DNA of 64,000 nt from Oceanospirillaceae bacterium. Its GTDB lineage: Bacteria; Pseudomonadota; Gammaproteobacteria; Pseudomonadales; Balneatricaceae. Both the position numbers and the translations under genes were made by a program. The notes beneath the pieces were generated by a model. The model made no database searches. It saw nothing but the letters and a program-made list of their open reading frames with translations, and was not told where the DNA came from. The stretch is from contig JABGSN010000023.1 of assembly GCA_018647765.1 (NCBI GenBank), positions 1-64,000 of the forward strand, in the 5' to 3' direction. How positions within the stretch are numbered: the stretch's first letter is position 1; the number at the start of each line of letters is the position of its first letter. Shown in pieces: positions 10,629 through 19,487 of this stretch.

Positions 10629-10752
10629 AATTGCCCTCCATTATTATTGTAATGCCTTCAGTCGGCTGCTGCTAATTTGTATGGAAGGCGTCACACAAAG
10701 CCCCATAATTGGGAGCAACAGTAAAATTATTTAAATAAAACTCATTACTAAG

Positions 10753-11340
10753 CTAAAAATAGGTAACTAGATCCAACCATCCGTCGTACAACATCTTTGT
10801 TGTTAAATACACTAAAAACACCAAGCCCACATAAGCAATGGCTGGGAATTTCAACATCACACGCATGATTAAGGAAGCAAAAAAGGCCATCAATACAATC
10901 GCTAATACCAAACCAATCACTAACAACTGGGTGTTATCTCGAGCAATGGCCGCTACGGCCAACACATTATCTAAGGACATGGAGATGTCTGCTATAGCAA
11001 TGGTCACCAGGGCGCTTCCCATGGTGACCTTACCTTTAGCCGGGCTAGTATCATCCGCTGGGGGTGCTGCAAAGTCTTTGATGTCACCATAGAAACGCCA
11101 GCACACCCAAGCTAACAAGACACCACCTAGCAACAAAATCCCTGGCACCCCAATAATAGTGCTGGCCACTACGGCAAACAAAATACGGAATAAGGCGGCC
11201 AATGCCATGCCAGCAAGAATTACCTTACGTCGTTGATGAGCAGCCAAACCTGCAGCTGCCATACCTATCACTAAGGCGTTGTCGCCAGACAAAATTAGAT
11301 CAGCAAATACAATCTGACCAATATCTAACCAATTAAACAT
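10753..11340 (-). CDS. TerC/YjbE-family integral membrane protein
   Basis: 195 aa; ADLILSGDNALVIGMAAAGL and IADISMSLDNVLAVAAIA repeats typical of TerC; overlaps the upstream GMC gene end by 8 bp. Confidence 0.88.
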   Translation of the reverse strand: MFNWLDIGQIVFADLILSGDNALVIGMAAAGLAAHQRRKVILAGMALAALFRILFAVVASTIIGVPGILLLGGVLLAWVCWRFYGDIKDFAAPPADDTSPAKGKVTMGSALVTIAIADISMSLDNVLAVAAIARDNTQLLVIGLVLAIVLMAFFASLIMRVMLKFPAIAYVGLVFLVYLTTKMLYDGWLDLVTYF

Positions 11341-12934
11341 TAGCTATCTCCTGCAAAATCATAGCGGCGGCTTTTTCACCAATCATAATCACTGGCGCAT
11401 TGGTATTGCCCGAAGTAATGATGGGCATGATAGACGCGTCAGCTACGCGTAAACCTTCAATCCCATGCACCTTAAGTTGAGCATTCACTACCGCCATATC
11501 ATCGTGTCCCATTTTGCAGGTGCCAGTGGGATGGTAGATGGTGCTTGCAGTGTCTCTGGCCCAGTTAAGAATATCGGCATCTACTGAGGCTCCAACACTA
11601 ATACCTGGGCTATATTCTTCTGTTATTAATGACTTTAAGGGCTCTTGCTGAGCAATAAGCTGGGTGATTTTTATACCCGCAAGAAGGGTCTGTTGGTCCA
11701 ACTCGGTGGCCAGGTAGTTGGGGTGAATATCGGGGTGATCTGCAAAACGATTAGACACTAAGCTTAAGTGGCCTGTACTTTCAGGGCGCATTTGCAATAC
11801 TGATGCGGTAAATGCATTAAACTTATGCGGGCCTTCGGCAGGTGAGTCTGCACTAAAAGGCTGTATATGGAATTGGATGTCAGGCCGGTCTGGGCTTAAA
11901 TGTGTTTTAACAAAACCTGTGCCCAAACTGGCTGCCATAGTCATTGGTCCAGTGCGCTTTAATAGGTATTCTAGGCCAATTAGCCCCTGCTTAAACCAAC
12001 TATTTATTTCAGTGTTAATAGTGCTAGAGGCACATTTAAATACCGGTCTAGCTTGTAAATGGTCTTGTAAATTTTGCCCCACACCTGGTAATTCTTTTAC
12101 CATTTTTATCTTGTGAGGGGTTAACTGCTCTGCAGCACCAATGCCAGACACCATAAGTAATTGTGGTGACCCTATAGCACCAGCGCTCAAGATAACTTCT
12201 TTATTAGCTTTTAAATCGCCACTGGCTAATCGCACTCCAGTAACACGGTTGCCTTCAAATAAAAGTTTTTCCACGCAAGAACCTGTGAGTATAGTAAGGT
12301 TGGCGCGGCTGCGGGCAGGATTAAGATAGGCAACAGCTGTACTGCAGCGCCGCCCTTTTTTAGCAGTGAGTTGAAACAAGCCCACACCTTCTTGATCTTC
12401 GCCGTTGTAGTCCTTGTTAGCGGGATAACCAAAATTTTGGGCAGCTTCTAACCAAGCATCAACAACAGGTCGGCTTAAGCGTGTTTCGGATACCGTTAAC
12501 TGCCCCCCTTGACCACGCAAGTCATTGGCCGCGCCCTGCCAGTCTTCAGAACGTTTAAAGTAGGGTAACACTTGGTCCCATTGCCACCCTTCGTTACCTA
12601 AGTTAGCCCAGTCGTCGAAGTCTTGCGCTTGGCCACGAACATACAAAAGCCCATTAATAGAGCTACTGCCACCCAGCACTTTGCCTCTAGGCCAAGGAAT
12701 AGAACGCCCATTAAGCCCAGCACAGGGTTTAGATTTGTAACACCAATCTGTCAGTGGATTGCCCATGGTCTTGAAGTAACCAACGGGCACATGAATCCAT
12801 GGATACCAATCGCGCCCACCGGCTTCTAGAAGCGCCACCTGATAGCGGCCACATTCAGACAAACGATTGGCAAGAACACAACCTGCTGAACCGGCACCAA
12901 CGACGATGTAATCGAACTGCTTTGACATGTACAA
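11333..12934 (-). CDS. GMC-family FAD oxidoreductase (choline dehydrogenase-like); candidate isethionate dehydrogenase by context
   Basis: FDYIVVGAGSAGCVLANRLSE, PWPRGKVLGGSSSINGLLYVRG, STIYHPTGTCKMG, ASIMPIITSGNTNAPVIMIGEKAA. Confidence 0.9.
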   Translation of the reverse strand: MYMSKQFDYIVVGAGSAGCVLANRLSECGRYQVALLEAGGRDWYPWIHVPVGYFKTMGNPLTDWCYKSKPCAGLNGRSIPWPRGKVLGGSSSINGLLYVRGQAQDFDDWANLGNEGWQWDQVLPYFKRSEDWQGAANDLRGQGGQLTVSETRLSRPVVDAWLEAAQNFGYPANKDYNGEDQEGVGLFQLTAKKGRRCSTAVAYLNPARSRANLTILTGSCVEKLLFEGNRVTGVRLASGDLKANKEVILSAGAIGSPQLLMVSGIGAAEQLTPHKIKMVKELPGVGQNLQDHLQARPVFKCASSTINTEINSWFKQGLIGLEYLLKRTGPMTMAASLGTGFVKTHLSPDRPDIQFHIQPFSADSPAEGPHKFNAFTASVLQMRPESTGHLSLVSNRFADHPDIHPNYLATELDQQTLLAGIKITQLIAQQEPLKSLITEEYSPGISVGASVDADILNWARDTASTIYHPTGTCKMGHDDMAVVNAQLKVHGIEGLRVADASIMPIITSGNTNAPVIMIGEKAAAMILQEIANV

Positions 12935-12955
12935 GCCTTGTTTTATTATAAAAAA

Positions 12956-12988
12956 GCAAATATTGAGACTTTTTTACTCATAATTTGC
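12956..12988. promoter_or_regulatory. Imperfect inverted repeat, candidate IclR operator
   Basis: gcaaatattgag / ctcataatttgc (10 of 12 positions matching) in the GMC/IclR divergent intergenic region. Confidence 0.35.
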
Positions 12989-13105
12989 TAACATTATGCA
13001 TAAAACCACATTGCAAGAAAGTTTTCAAGATTTTTTTATACAAACACAGTATTCTTGACCACCATTATTTTCATTGACTCAGGCTACGAAGGAACTCTCA
13101 AAGTC

Positions 13106-13867
13106 ATGACCGAAACCACTCGTATCGCCACCAATATGCGCCTTTTTTATATTTTAGATGTGCTTGGCGAAAACCAACGACCCATGACGCCATCCGAAAT
13201 TAATGCTGAATTAAACTGGCCCAAACAAACGGTTCACCGCTTATGCAAGTCTATGGTCGAGGAAGGCTTTCTAGTTTACGACGCGGCGGGAAAAAAACTC
13301 CTGCCTAGTACCAACCTACGTAGCATTGCTAGCGGAATAGTTGCCAGTGACTGGTGTAGCACAGCTATTCACCAAGTATTGGAAAGCCTCAGTACCAAAG
13401 TACAAGAAACTGTGAACTTTGTGGTACCTGAACAACCGGGTATGATTTATAAAGACCGTGTGCAAACCAACTGGGCCTTTCAAGTACATTTGCCCGTAGG
13501 CTCCCACGTACCCTTTTATTGCACAGCTAGCGGCAAAACCTATTTAGCAAGTCTGCCTGCCAAAGCTCGCGCTCTACTAGTAGAATCCCTTGATCTAAAA
13601 CCGCTAACCAAAAATACTATTAGCCAAAAATCAGCTTTATTAGAAGAACTAAAAAAAGTCAAGAAACAAGGCTATGCTATTGATAAAGAAGAATTTTTTG
13701 AAGGAATGGTGGCTATTTCTGTACCCGTTCTGGATCCCAAAGGCAGATACCATGGAGCCCTTGCTTTTCATGGACCCACAATGCGCTTGGACGTCACAAC
13801 TATTGTCCAACACTACGCCTGTTTACGCGACTCAGCCGACCAGCTAAGCCATATTCTATTTAACTAG
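13106..13867 (+). CDS. IclR-family transcriptional regulator (start chosen at MTETTRIATNMRLF)
   Basis: N-terminal wHTH (LDVLGENQRPMTPSEINAELNWPKQTVHRLCKSMVEEGFL) and C-terminal effector domain. Confidence 0.9.
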   Translation: MTETTRIATNMRLFYILDVLGENQRPMTPSEINAELNWPKQTVHRLCKSMVEEGFLVYDAAGKKLLPSTNLRSIASGIVASDWCSTAIHQVLESLSTKVQETVNFVVPEQPGMIYKDRVQTNWAFQVHLPVGSHVPFYCTASGKTYLASLPAKARALLVESLDLKPLTKNTISQKSALLEELKKVKKQGYAIDKEEFFEGMVAISVPVLDPKGRYHGALAFHGPTMRLDVTTIVQHYACLRDSADQLSHILFN

Positions 13868-15016
13868 GTGCCCAACCAAACTGGTAGGGTTAGCACAGTG
13901 CAATTGTGACATCACCTGCCCCAACTCTAGGCGTAATAGCTCAATAGCATGATCAGCACCAGCCTGACCATGAGCCGCAACACCATACAAAAACATGCGC
14001 CCAGCAAATACTGCCTTGGCACCTAAAGCCATATAACGAGCCACATCCACGCCAGATTCCACACCACTGTCTACCATCACTTCACATTGGTTGCCTACGG
14101 CCGCGACAATTTCCGGCAATACTTGTACTGGAGATTGGGCCGCATCTAACTGGCGACCTCCATGATTGGAGACGATAATAGCATCAGCCCCTAATGCCAC
14201 TGCACGCTGGGCATCTGTAACACTTAGTACACCTTTAACAATCAGCTTTCCTGACCACTGCGCACGTATGCGTTGCAAGCTTGCTGCGTCCACGACATCG
14301 CGTAATTTCGTGCGGATAAATTCAGCAGCATCGTCCATGGACATGGTTTGTTGGTCCATATAGGGCGTTAAATTGGCAAACTGCGGCAACCCTTCGCGCA
14401 AGGTCGCTATGCTCCATAGTGGCCGCATAGTCGACTGTATTACACTAGAAAGCGTAATTTTTGGCGGTACGCTCAGGCCACTCTTGATAGCCTTTAAGCG
14501 CCGGCTCGGGGTCGGCACATCTAGCGTCACCACCAAATTTTCACAACCGCAAGCCTTAAGCCTAGCCAACAAATCGTCTTGAATCCCCAGGTCACTGGGA
14601 GAATAGAGCTGGAACCAAAAATTTTGTTGGGCATGCTTAGCCGCCTCTTCAAGTGCTAAGGTCGACACAGTACTTAACACAAAGGGAATATTTGCCGTTC
14701 TAGCAGCTTTGGCATGCATGACCGACGCTTGTGGCCACACCAAACCCGTTAACCCCAAAGGCGCTATACCATAAGGGGCACTATATTCACGCCCCAGTAT
14801 ATGCGTTGTTAAGTTTGGTGCCTGATAGGCCTCTAGATAATGAGGTTCTAAGCGAAGACTATCCAACATTTTGCGATTATGCTGGACAGCCACACCAGTA
14901 TTACAGCCTTCTTCGATATAATCAAAAGCAAATTTAGGCACTCTCTTTTTAGCCCGACATTTTAAATCGGCCATCGATACGGACTGTGAGAGTGAATTCA
15001 TCATACTGTTGCTCAT
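13856..15016 (-). CDS. FMN-dependent alpha-hydroxy-acid dehydrogenase (LldD/glycolate oxidase family); candidate sulfolactate dehydrogenase by context
   Basis: YGIAPLGLTGLVWPQA, KLIVKGVLSVTDAQRAVALGADAIIVSNHGGRQLD, VMVDSGVESGVDVARYMALGAKAVFAGRMFLYG. Confidence 0.9.
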   Translation of the reverse strand: MSNSMMNSLSQSVSMADLKCRAKKRVPKFAFDYIEEGCNTGVAVQHNRKMLDSLRLEPHYLEAYQAPNLTTHILGREYSAPYGIAPLGLTGLVWPQASVMHAKAARTANIPFVLSTVSTLALEEAAKHAQQNFWFQLYSPSDLGIQDDLLARLKACGCENLVVTLDVPTPSRRLKAIKSGLSVPPKITLSSVIQSTMRPLWSIATLREGLPQFANLTPYMDQQTMSMDDAAEFIRTKLRDVVDAASLQRIRAQWSGKLIVKGVLSVTDAQRAVALGADAIIVSNHGGRQLDAAQSPVQVLPEIVAAVGNQCEVMVDSGVESGVDVARYMALGAKAVFAGRMFLYGVAAHGQAGADHAIELLRLELGQVMSQLHCANPTSLVGHLVK

Positions 15017-15037
15017 TGTTAAATTTAACGTCCTTAC

Positions 15038-16156
15038 CTAGGTGACGGCATTCATAAAACGCTGCTTAATAGCGACAGCTTTCAAGGGAATTTCAGCACC
15101 CACCTTATCATTGCCAGCTTCAATAAAGTAATGCATAAAACGCACTTTGCCTTGCAAACCTTTATGCAGCTCATCTACTTGATCGGTCATAGCCGTTGAC
15201 TCAATAGCTGCTGATTGAGCAAAAGCCGTCAAGTTATAGCCTTTTGAACTTAATGTAGGCTGGTTACCCGTGGAGCCCCAGCTACCATTATCTAAACAAA
15301 CCAACGTAAAGTTACTGGGGTTAAATGAGGCAATATCATACATTTGGTTAGGGTTAAAAAACATGGATCCATCACCGTCAATAACATACACATGGCGCTC
15401 TGGCTGCGCCATAGCCAAACCTAAACCCACAGCCACGGCAGAGCCTAAAGCACCTAACATATAAAAGTTGGTCTCCCGGTCTTTGGTGTTATAGAGTTCT
15501 TTAGATGGGAAGCCAATTTGCGACAAGACAATATCATGATCCTCCACTACATCCATAATTTGACCAATTGCGCCAAGGCGAGTGACACTAGGCTGGCCAC
15601 TATAGGCAGGCGCTTCAGCTTGCACGGCATTAATACGTGGCGCCCCAAAATTATGATAATCAGCACTGTTCTGTTCCCACAATTCAGGAGACATAAGGAA
15701 CACTTTGACTTTGTTATCCGCAAAGCAACTAGCTACTTCAGCATTGATATTATCAAGGTCTTCCATATTGGATAAGATTTGGTATTCCACATCAATGGCA
15801 TTTAACAAGTCTTCTACCTTACTACCAAATATAATCTGCGCTTCAATCGGCTCTTGATAATAACCACGCCAAGACACAAAAATTGGCAAACCTACCTCAT
15901 ACAGCTTTTGCATGGTGTAAAGTTCGGTGATCAAGTTACCCAAACCTGTATTTTGAATCATCATAGCCGAACGTTTATGGCCCAAGCTACGCCCAAAACA
16001 TAAACCTAAACCACCAGATTCTTTAGTTATATCCAATACCGTCATTTCAGCTGGCTTGTGGCTCATCAGCGCATTCATTTTATTACACGGCAGATAGGTA
16101 ACAGCATCCACATCATTGGTTTGTAAGGCAGACCATATACGCTGGCTATTATTCAT
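15038..16156 (-). CDS. Fused ComD-ComE-like sulfopyruvate decarboxylase (phosphonopyruvate decarboxylase relative)
   Basis: N-terminal ComD-like half and C-terminal ThDP half (GLAMAQPERHVYVIDGDGSMFFNPNQMYDIASFNPSNFTLVCLDNGSWGSTGNQPT). Confidence 0.8.
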   Translation of the reverse strand: MNNSQRIWSALQTNDVDAVTYLPCNKMNALMSHKPAEMTVLDITKESGGLGLCFGRSLGHKRSAMMIQNTGLGNLITELYTMQKLYEVGLPIFVSWRGYYQEPIEAQIIFGSKVEDLLNAIDVEYQILSNMEDLDNINAEVASCFADNKVKVFLMSPELWEQNSADYHNFGAPRINAVQAEAPAYSGQPSVTRLGAIGQIMDVVEDHDIVLSQIGFPSKELYNTKDRETNFYMLGALGSAVAVGLGLAMAQPERHVYVIDGDGSMFFNPNQMYDIASFNPSNFTLVCLDNGSWGSTGNQPTLSSKGYNLTAFAQSAAIESTAMTDQVDELHKGLQGKVRFMHYFIEAGNDKVGAEIPLKAVAIKQRFMNAVT

Positions 16157-16176
16157 AAGCTATCTCTCAATATTTA

Positions 16177-17181
16177 TTAAATTAAATGATCCGGTTGTAG
16201 CACAATTTTTGCTGCCGCAACTCGACCATGATGTAAATCGGAAAAGGCCTTAGCTCCTTCGCTTAAAGGCCGCTGTTCAACCCACTGCAATGAGCCCAAT
16301 TGGCCATGGGCTAACATTGTTAGGGCGGCACTCATATCCGCAGGGGTATAGCAGTAATTGCCTAGCACGCTCACCTCCTGCAAAGTGATTTTGCGCATAT
16401 CCAAACCATCGTCGTTATTTTGTAAACCAACGTGAGAAATAATGCCACCAGGCGCTACCTGCTCACTAGCCATGGCACGAGTTACACCAGCGCCAACACA
16501 GTCCAACACCACGTCATACTGACCAGCATGGGGTGCTATTTGACTCATAGGATCAAAACTTTGCGCCACCTGCTCTCGATCTACCGTAGCCCGACGTAAG
16601 TCATTGGTTTCGGCCAAATCAATGCTACGACAACCCTTCGCTGCCAAGACTAAAGCAGTTAACAAGCCAATTGCCCCGCCACCAATAACGAGGCAGCGTT
16701 GTTCAGATATGGGTCTATAGCTCACCCGCTCCACCAAACTCACAGCATGAAGGGCGGTGGCGGTAGGTTCCGTCAGGGATGCCGTAACCGCATCGACAGC
16801 CGCCGGGACTGATAGCAGGCTGGTTTGCTTCATCACTAGATAATCAGCATAGGCGCCAGCCAAATACATTCCGATAAGCTCTCGCTTGGTACATAAATTA
16901 CTGCGACCAGCAAGGCAGTGCTGGCAATAGCCGCAACTCATGAGTGGATTAACCACCACGCGTTGACCATCTAGCTCCCCTCCCGTTACCGTACCGCAAA
17001 CCTCGTGGCCTAAAATTAGCGGCGGTACTCGACGCTCATCATGGCCATGATAGGCATGCATGTCAGAACCACATATTGCCGTGGCTTCCACTTGCAACAG
17101 CACCTGCCCAGCACCTGCAACGGGTGTTGGCTCATCGCGATAAACCACCTCTTGAGTGGCTGTGTAAACTAAGGCTTTCAT
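16177..17181 (-). CDS. Zn-dependent medium-chain alcohol dehydrogenase; candidate DHPS 2-dehydrogenase
   Basis: ATAICGSDMHAYHGHDERRVPPLILGHEVCGTV, CGYCQHCLAGRSNLC zinc-site cysteines, VIGGGAIGLL Rossmann motif. Confidence 0.88.
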   Translation of the reverse strand: MKALVYTATQEVVYRDEPTPVAGAGQVLLQVEATAICGSDMHAYHGHDERRVPPLILGHEVCGTVTGGELDGQRVVVNPLMSCGYCQHCLAGRSNLCTKRELIGMYLAGAYADYLVMKQTSLLSVPAAVDAVTASLTEPTATALHAVSLVERVSYRPISEQRCLVIGGGAIGLLTALVLAAKGCRSIDLAETNDLRRATVDREQVAQSFDPMSQIAPHAGQYDVVLDCVGAGVTRAMASEQVAPGGIISHVGLQNNDDGLDMRKITLQEVSVLGNYCYTPADMSAALTMLAHGQLGSLQWVEQRPLSEGAKAFSDLHHGRVAAAKIVLQPDHLI

Positions 17182-17199
17182 AAATACCTCTCCCGCACT

Positions 17200-17967
17200 T
17201 TATAAGGCCGTAAAGCCGCCATCAACAGCAATCACTTGTCCGGTAATATAAGCAGATGCTTCACTAGCTAGAAATACACAAATGCCATCCAAATCAGCCA
17301 ACTTGCCGTTACGGCCAATGGCAGTTTTTTGCGCCAACTGATGTGCTGTATCACCATCTTCAAACACGGGCTGGGTTAATTCCGTTGGAAAAAATCCTGG
17401 CGCGATAGCATTGCAATTCACCCCTTGAGCCGACCAAGCTTGCGCCATGGCACGAGTTAACTGGCTTATAGCACCTTTAGAAGCACCGTAGGCAATACCA
17501 TTAGCAAAGGCTCTGCTCGACTGCAAAGAAGCGACATTAATGATGCGCCCCCAGCCTCTTTTTTGCATACCAGGAACTAACAATTGTGCCAACATAAAGG
17601 GGGCTTTCACATTCAAGGTTTGGGTTATATCCCAGCTTTGGCTAGTCACATCTTCTGCCGCTTGGCGCAAATTCACACCTGCAGTGTTGCAAATAATATC
17701 CACCTGGCCATAACAGGTTTCGGCAAAATCAGCCACTAGTTGCCAACTGGACTGCTCATTTAAGTCAGCAACAAAAAATGTGGCTTCAATACCACTTTGT
17801 TGCAGTGACTCCACTAATGCTTGCAGTGCTTCCATACGCCTTGCTACTAACACAAGCCTTGCACCCGCGGCACCTAGAGCATGAGCTTGTTGAGCACCAA
17901 TACCCGATGAAGCGCCAGTGATTAGCGCCACCTTACCGGCAAGGCTAAACATCGATTCTTGTAACAT
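17200..17967 (-). CDS. Short-chain dehydrogenase/reductase; candidate DHPS 2-dehydrogenase
   Basis: ALITGASSGIGAQQAHALG, INVASLQSS, YGASKGAISQLTRAMA, YITGQVIAVDGGF. Confidence 0.9.
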   Translation of the reverse strand: MLQESMFSLAGKVALITGASSGIGAQQAHALGAAGARLVLVARRMEALQALVESLQQSGIEATFFVADLNEQSSWQLVADFAETCYGQVDIICNTAGVNLRQAAEDVTSQSWDITQTLNVKAPFMLAQLLVPGMQKRGWGRIINVASLQSSRAFANGIAYGASKGAISQLTRAMAQAWSAQGVNCNAIAPGFFPTELTQPVFEDGDTAHQLAQKTAIGRNGKLADLDGICVFLASEASAYITGQVIAVDGGFTAL

Positions 17968-17968
17968 C

Positions 17969-19273
17969 TTAGGAGCGACCTAAATCAAACTGCTCGTTAG
18001 GGAAGTATTTATGCAAACGATCATCACCGGCACGAGCATGACCTTCCATACCTTCTAAACGTGAGATACGTGCCGCAGCCGCACCTACTTCTCGGTTGGC
18101 TTCTTGAGTCATACGCTGAGTGGTCACGGTTTTAATAAACTTACCCACGGATAAACCGCCCGTATAACGCGCCGCACCTTTGGTCGGCAAGATGTGGTTG
18201 GTGCCAGAGCACTTATCTCCATATGTTACCGTCGTTTCTTCGCCAACAAACAAAGACCCATAGTTAGTCAGGTTCTCTACCCACCAATCTAGATCTTCAC
18301 AATGGATTTCTAAATGCTCGGCGGCGTATTCATCGCTCACTTGCACCGCTTCTTCACGGGTGTCACAGACAACCACCTCAGCATAATCTGCCCAAGCAGA
18401 ACGTGCTGCCGAGCGTGATGGTTCAGGCATATCTTCAATAAGGCCTGGTACTAATTCAATGGCTTTACGTGCTACCTCTGCATCCAGGCTGATCAACCAC
18501 ATGGGGGAATCTGGACCATGTTCGCCTTGACCAACTAAGTCACCAGCAACGATACGCGGATCGGCACTTGAGTCTGCAATTACTGCAATTTCCGTAGGTC
18601 CGGCAAACATATCGATACCCACACGTCCGTATAACATACGTTTTGCTTCGGCCACAAAGCGATTGCCAGGGCCAGCAAGAATGTCGGCTTTTTTTCCGGT
18701 AAACAAACCAAATGCCATGGCAGCAATAGCCTGCACACCACCTAAGGCTAAAATTGTATCAGCGCCACTATAGTCCGCCGTGTACAAGATTGCATCATTC
18801 ACCCCAGCACCGGGCTTAGGCGGTGAGCAAGCAATAACGTGATTAACACCGGCGGCTTTCGCCGTAGCCACAGACATAATGGCCGAGGCAACATGAGAAT
18901 AACGACCACCAGGCACATAACAACCTGCAGTTTGCATAGCAATTTGGCGCTGGCCAGCCCACAAACCAGGTGACAACTCCACTTCAAAATCAATTAACGC
19001 ATTACGCTGGTGCTGGGCAAATTTACTGACTCGCTCGTGAGCAAAGCGAATATCGTCTTTTACTCGTTGCGTTAAACGTGAACTTGCCGCCTCGATTTCG
19101 TCACGTGTCACCACAATGTTGCCGGTAAACTGATCTAACTGCTGGGCATATTCTGCACAACGTTGTTCACCACCTTGTTCAATGTTTGCCAACATCTCCG
19201 ATACAATCAAGCGTGTGTTGTCTTCGCCTGTGGCAGGCGATTTGTCTGCACGCTTCATATAAGTAATAGTCAT
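17969..19273 (-). CDS. hpsN: HpsN-like sulfopropanediol 3-dehydrogenase (histidinol dehydrogenase family)
   Basis: HisD-fold motifs (GCYVPGGRYSHVASAIMSVATAKAAGV, ALGGVQAIAAMAFGLF, AGPGNRFVAEAKR, FAGPTEIAVIAD, TYGDKCSGTNHILPT) outside any his operon and inside a sulfonate locus. Confidence 0.82.
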   Translation of the reverse strand: MTITYMKRADKSPATGEDNTRLIVSEMLANIEQGGEQRCAEYAQQLDQFTGNIVVTRDEIEAASSRLTQRVKDDIRFAHERVSKFAQHQRNALIDFEVELSPGLWAGQRQIAMQTAGCYVPGGRYSHVASAIMSVATAKAAGVNHVIACSPPKPGAGVNDAILYTADYSGADTILALGGVQAIAAMAFGLFTGKKADILAGPGNRFVAEAKRMLYGRVGIDMFAGPTEIAVIADSSADPRIVAGDLVGQGEHGPDSPMWLISLDAEVARKAIELVPGLIEDMPEPSRSAARSAWADYAEVVVCDTREEAVQVSDEYAAEHLEIHCEDLDWWVENLTNYGSLFVGEETTVTYGDKCSGTNHILPTKGAARYTGGLSVGKFIKTVTTQRMTQEANREVGAAAARISRLEGMEGHARAGDDRLHKYFPNEQFDLGRS

Positions 19274-19313
19274 TGCCTTGCACCTGTTGTCTTAATAGTT
19301 AAACGCGCATTTT

Positions 19314-19327
19314 TGTATGCGCTTACA
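19314..19327. promoter_or_regulatory. LacI-family operator O1
   Basis: TGTATGCGCTTACA, near-palindrome with central CG, in hpsN/LacI divergent intergenic region. Confidence 0.75.
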
Positions 19328-19379
19328 TTTTTAATACTAAAACAATAATTCAACATGCACAAGACAGTTTTGAAAAAAA

Positions 19380-19393
19380 TGTATGCGCATACA
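19380..19393. promoter_or_regulatory. LacI-family operator O2
   Basis: TGTATGCGCATACA, perfect 14-bp palindrome with central CG, centre 66 bp from O1. Confidence 0.8.
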
Positions 19394-19487
19394 CTATTAT
19401 TTTGTTACAATCGGCACCAAGCTATAGAACAAACATAAACAACCGTATTAATAACCGAACCGACCACACTCTTTTTATCGTTATTAT

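Noticed and set aside
17969-19273. Histidinol dehydrogenase HisD
   Set aside because: No his genes nearby; sits with SDR, Zn-ADH, ComDE-like and xsc genes, which fits HpsN better.
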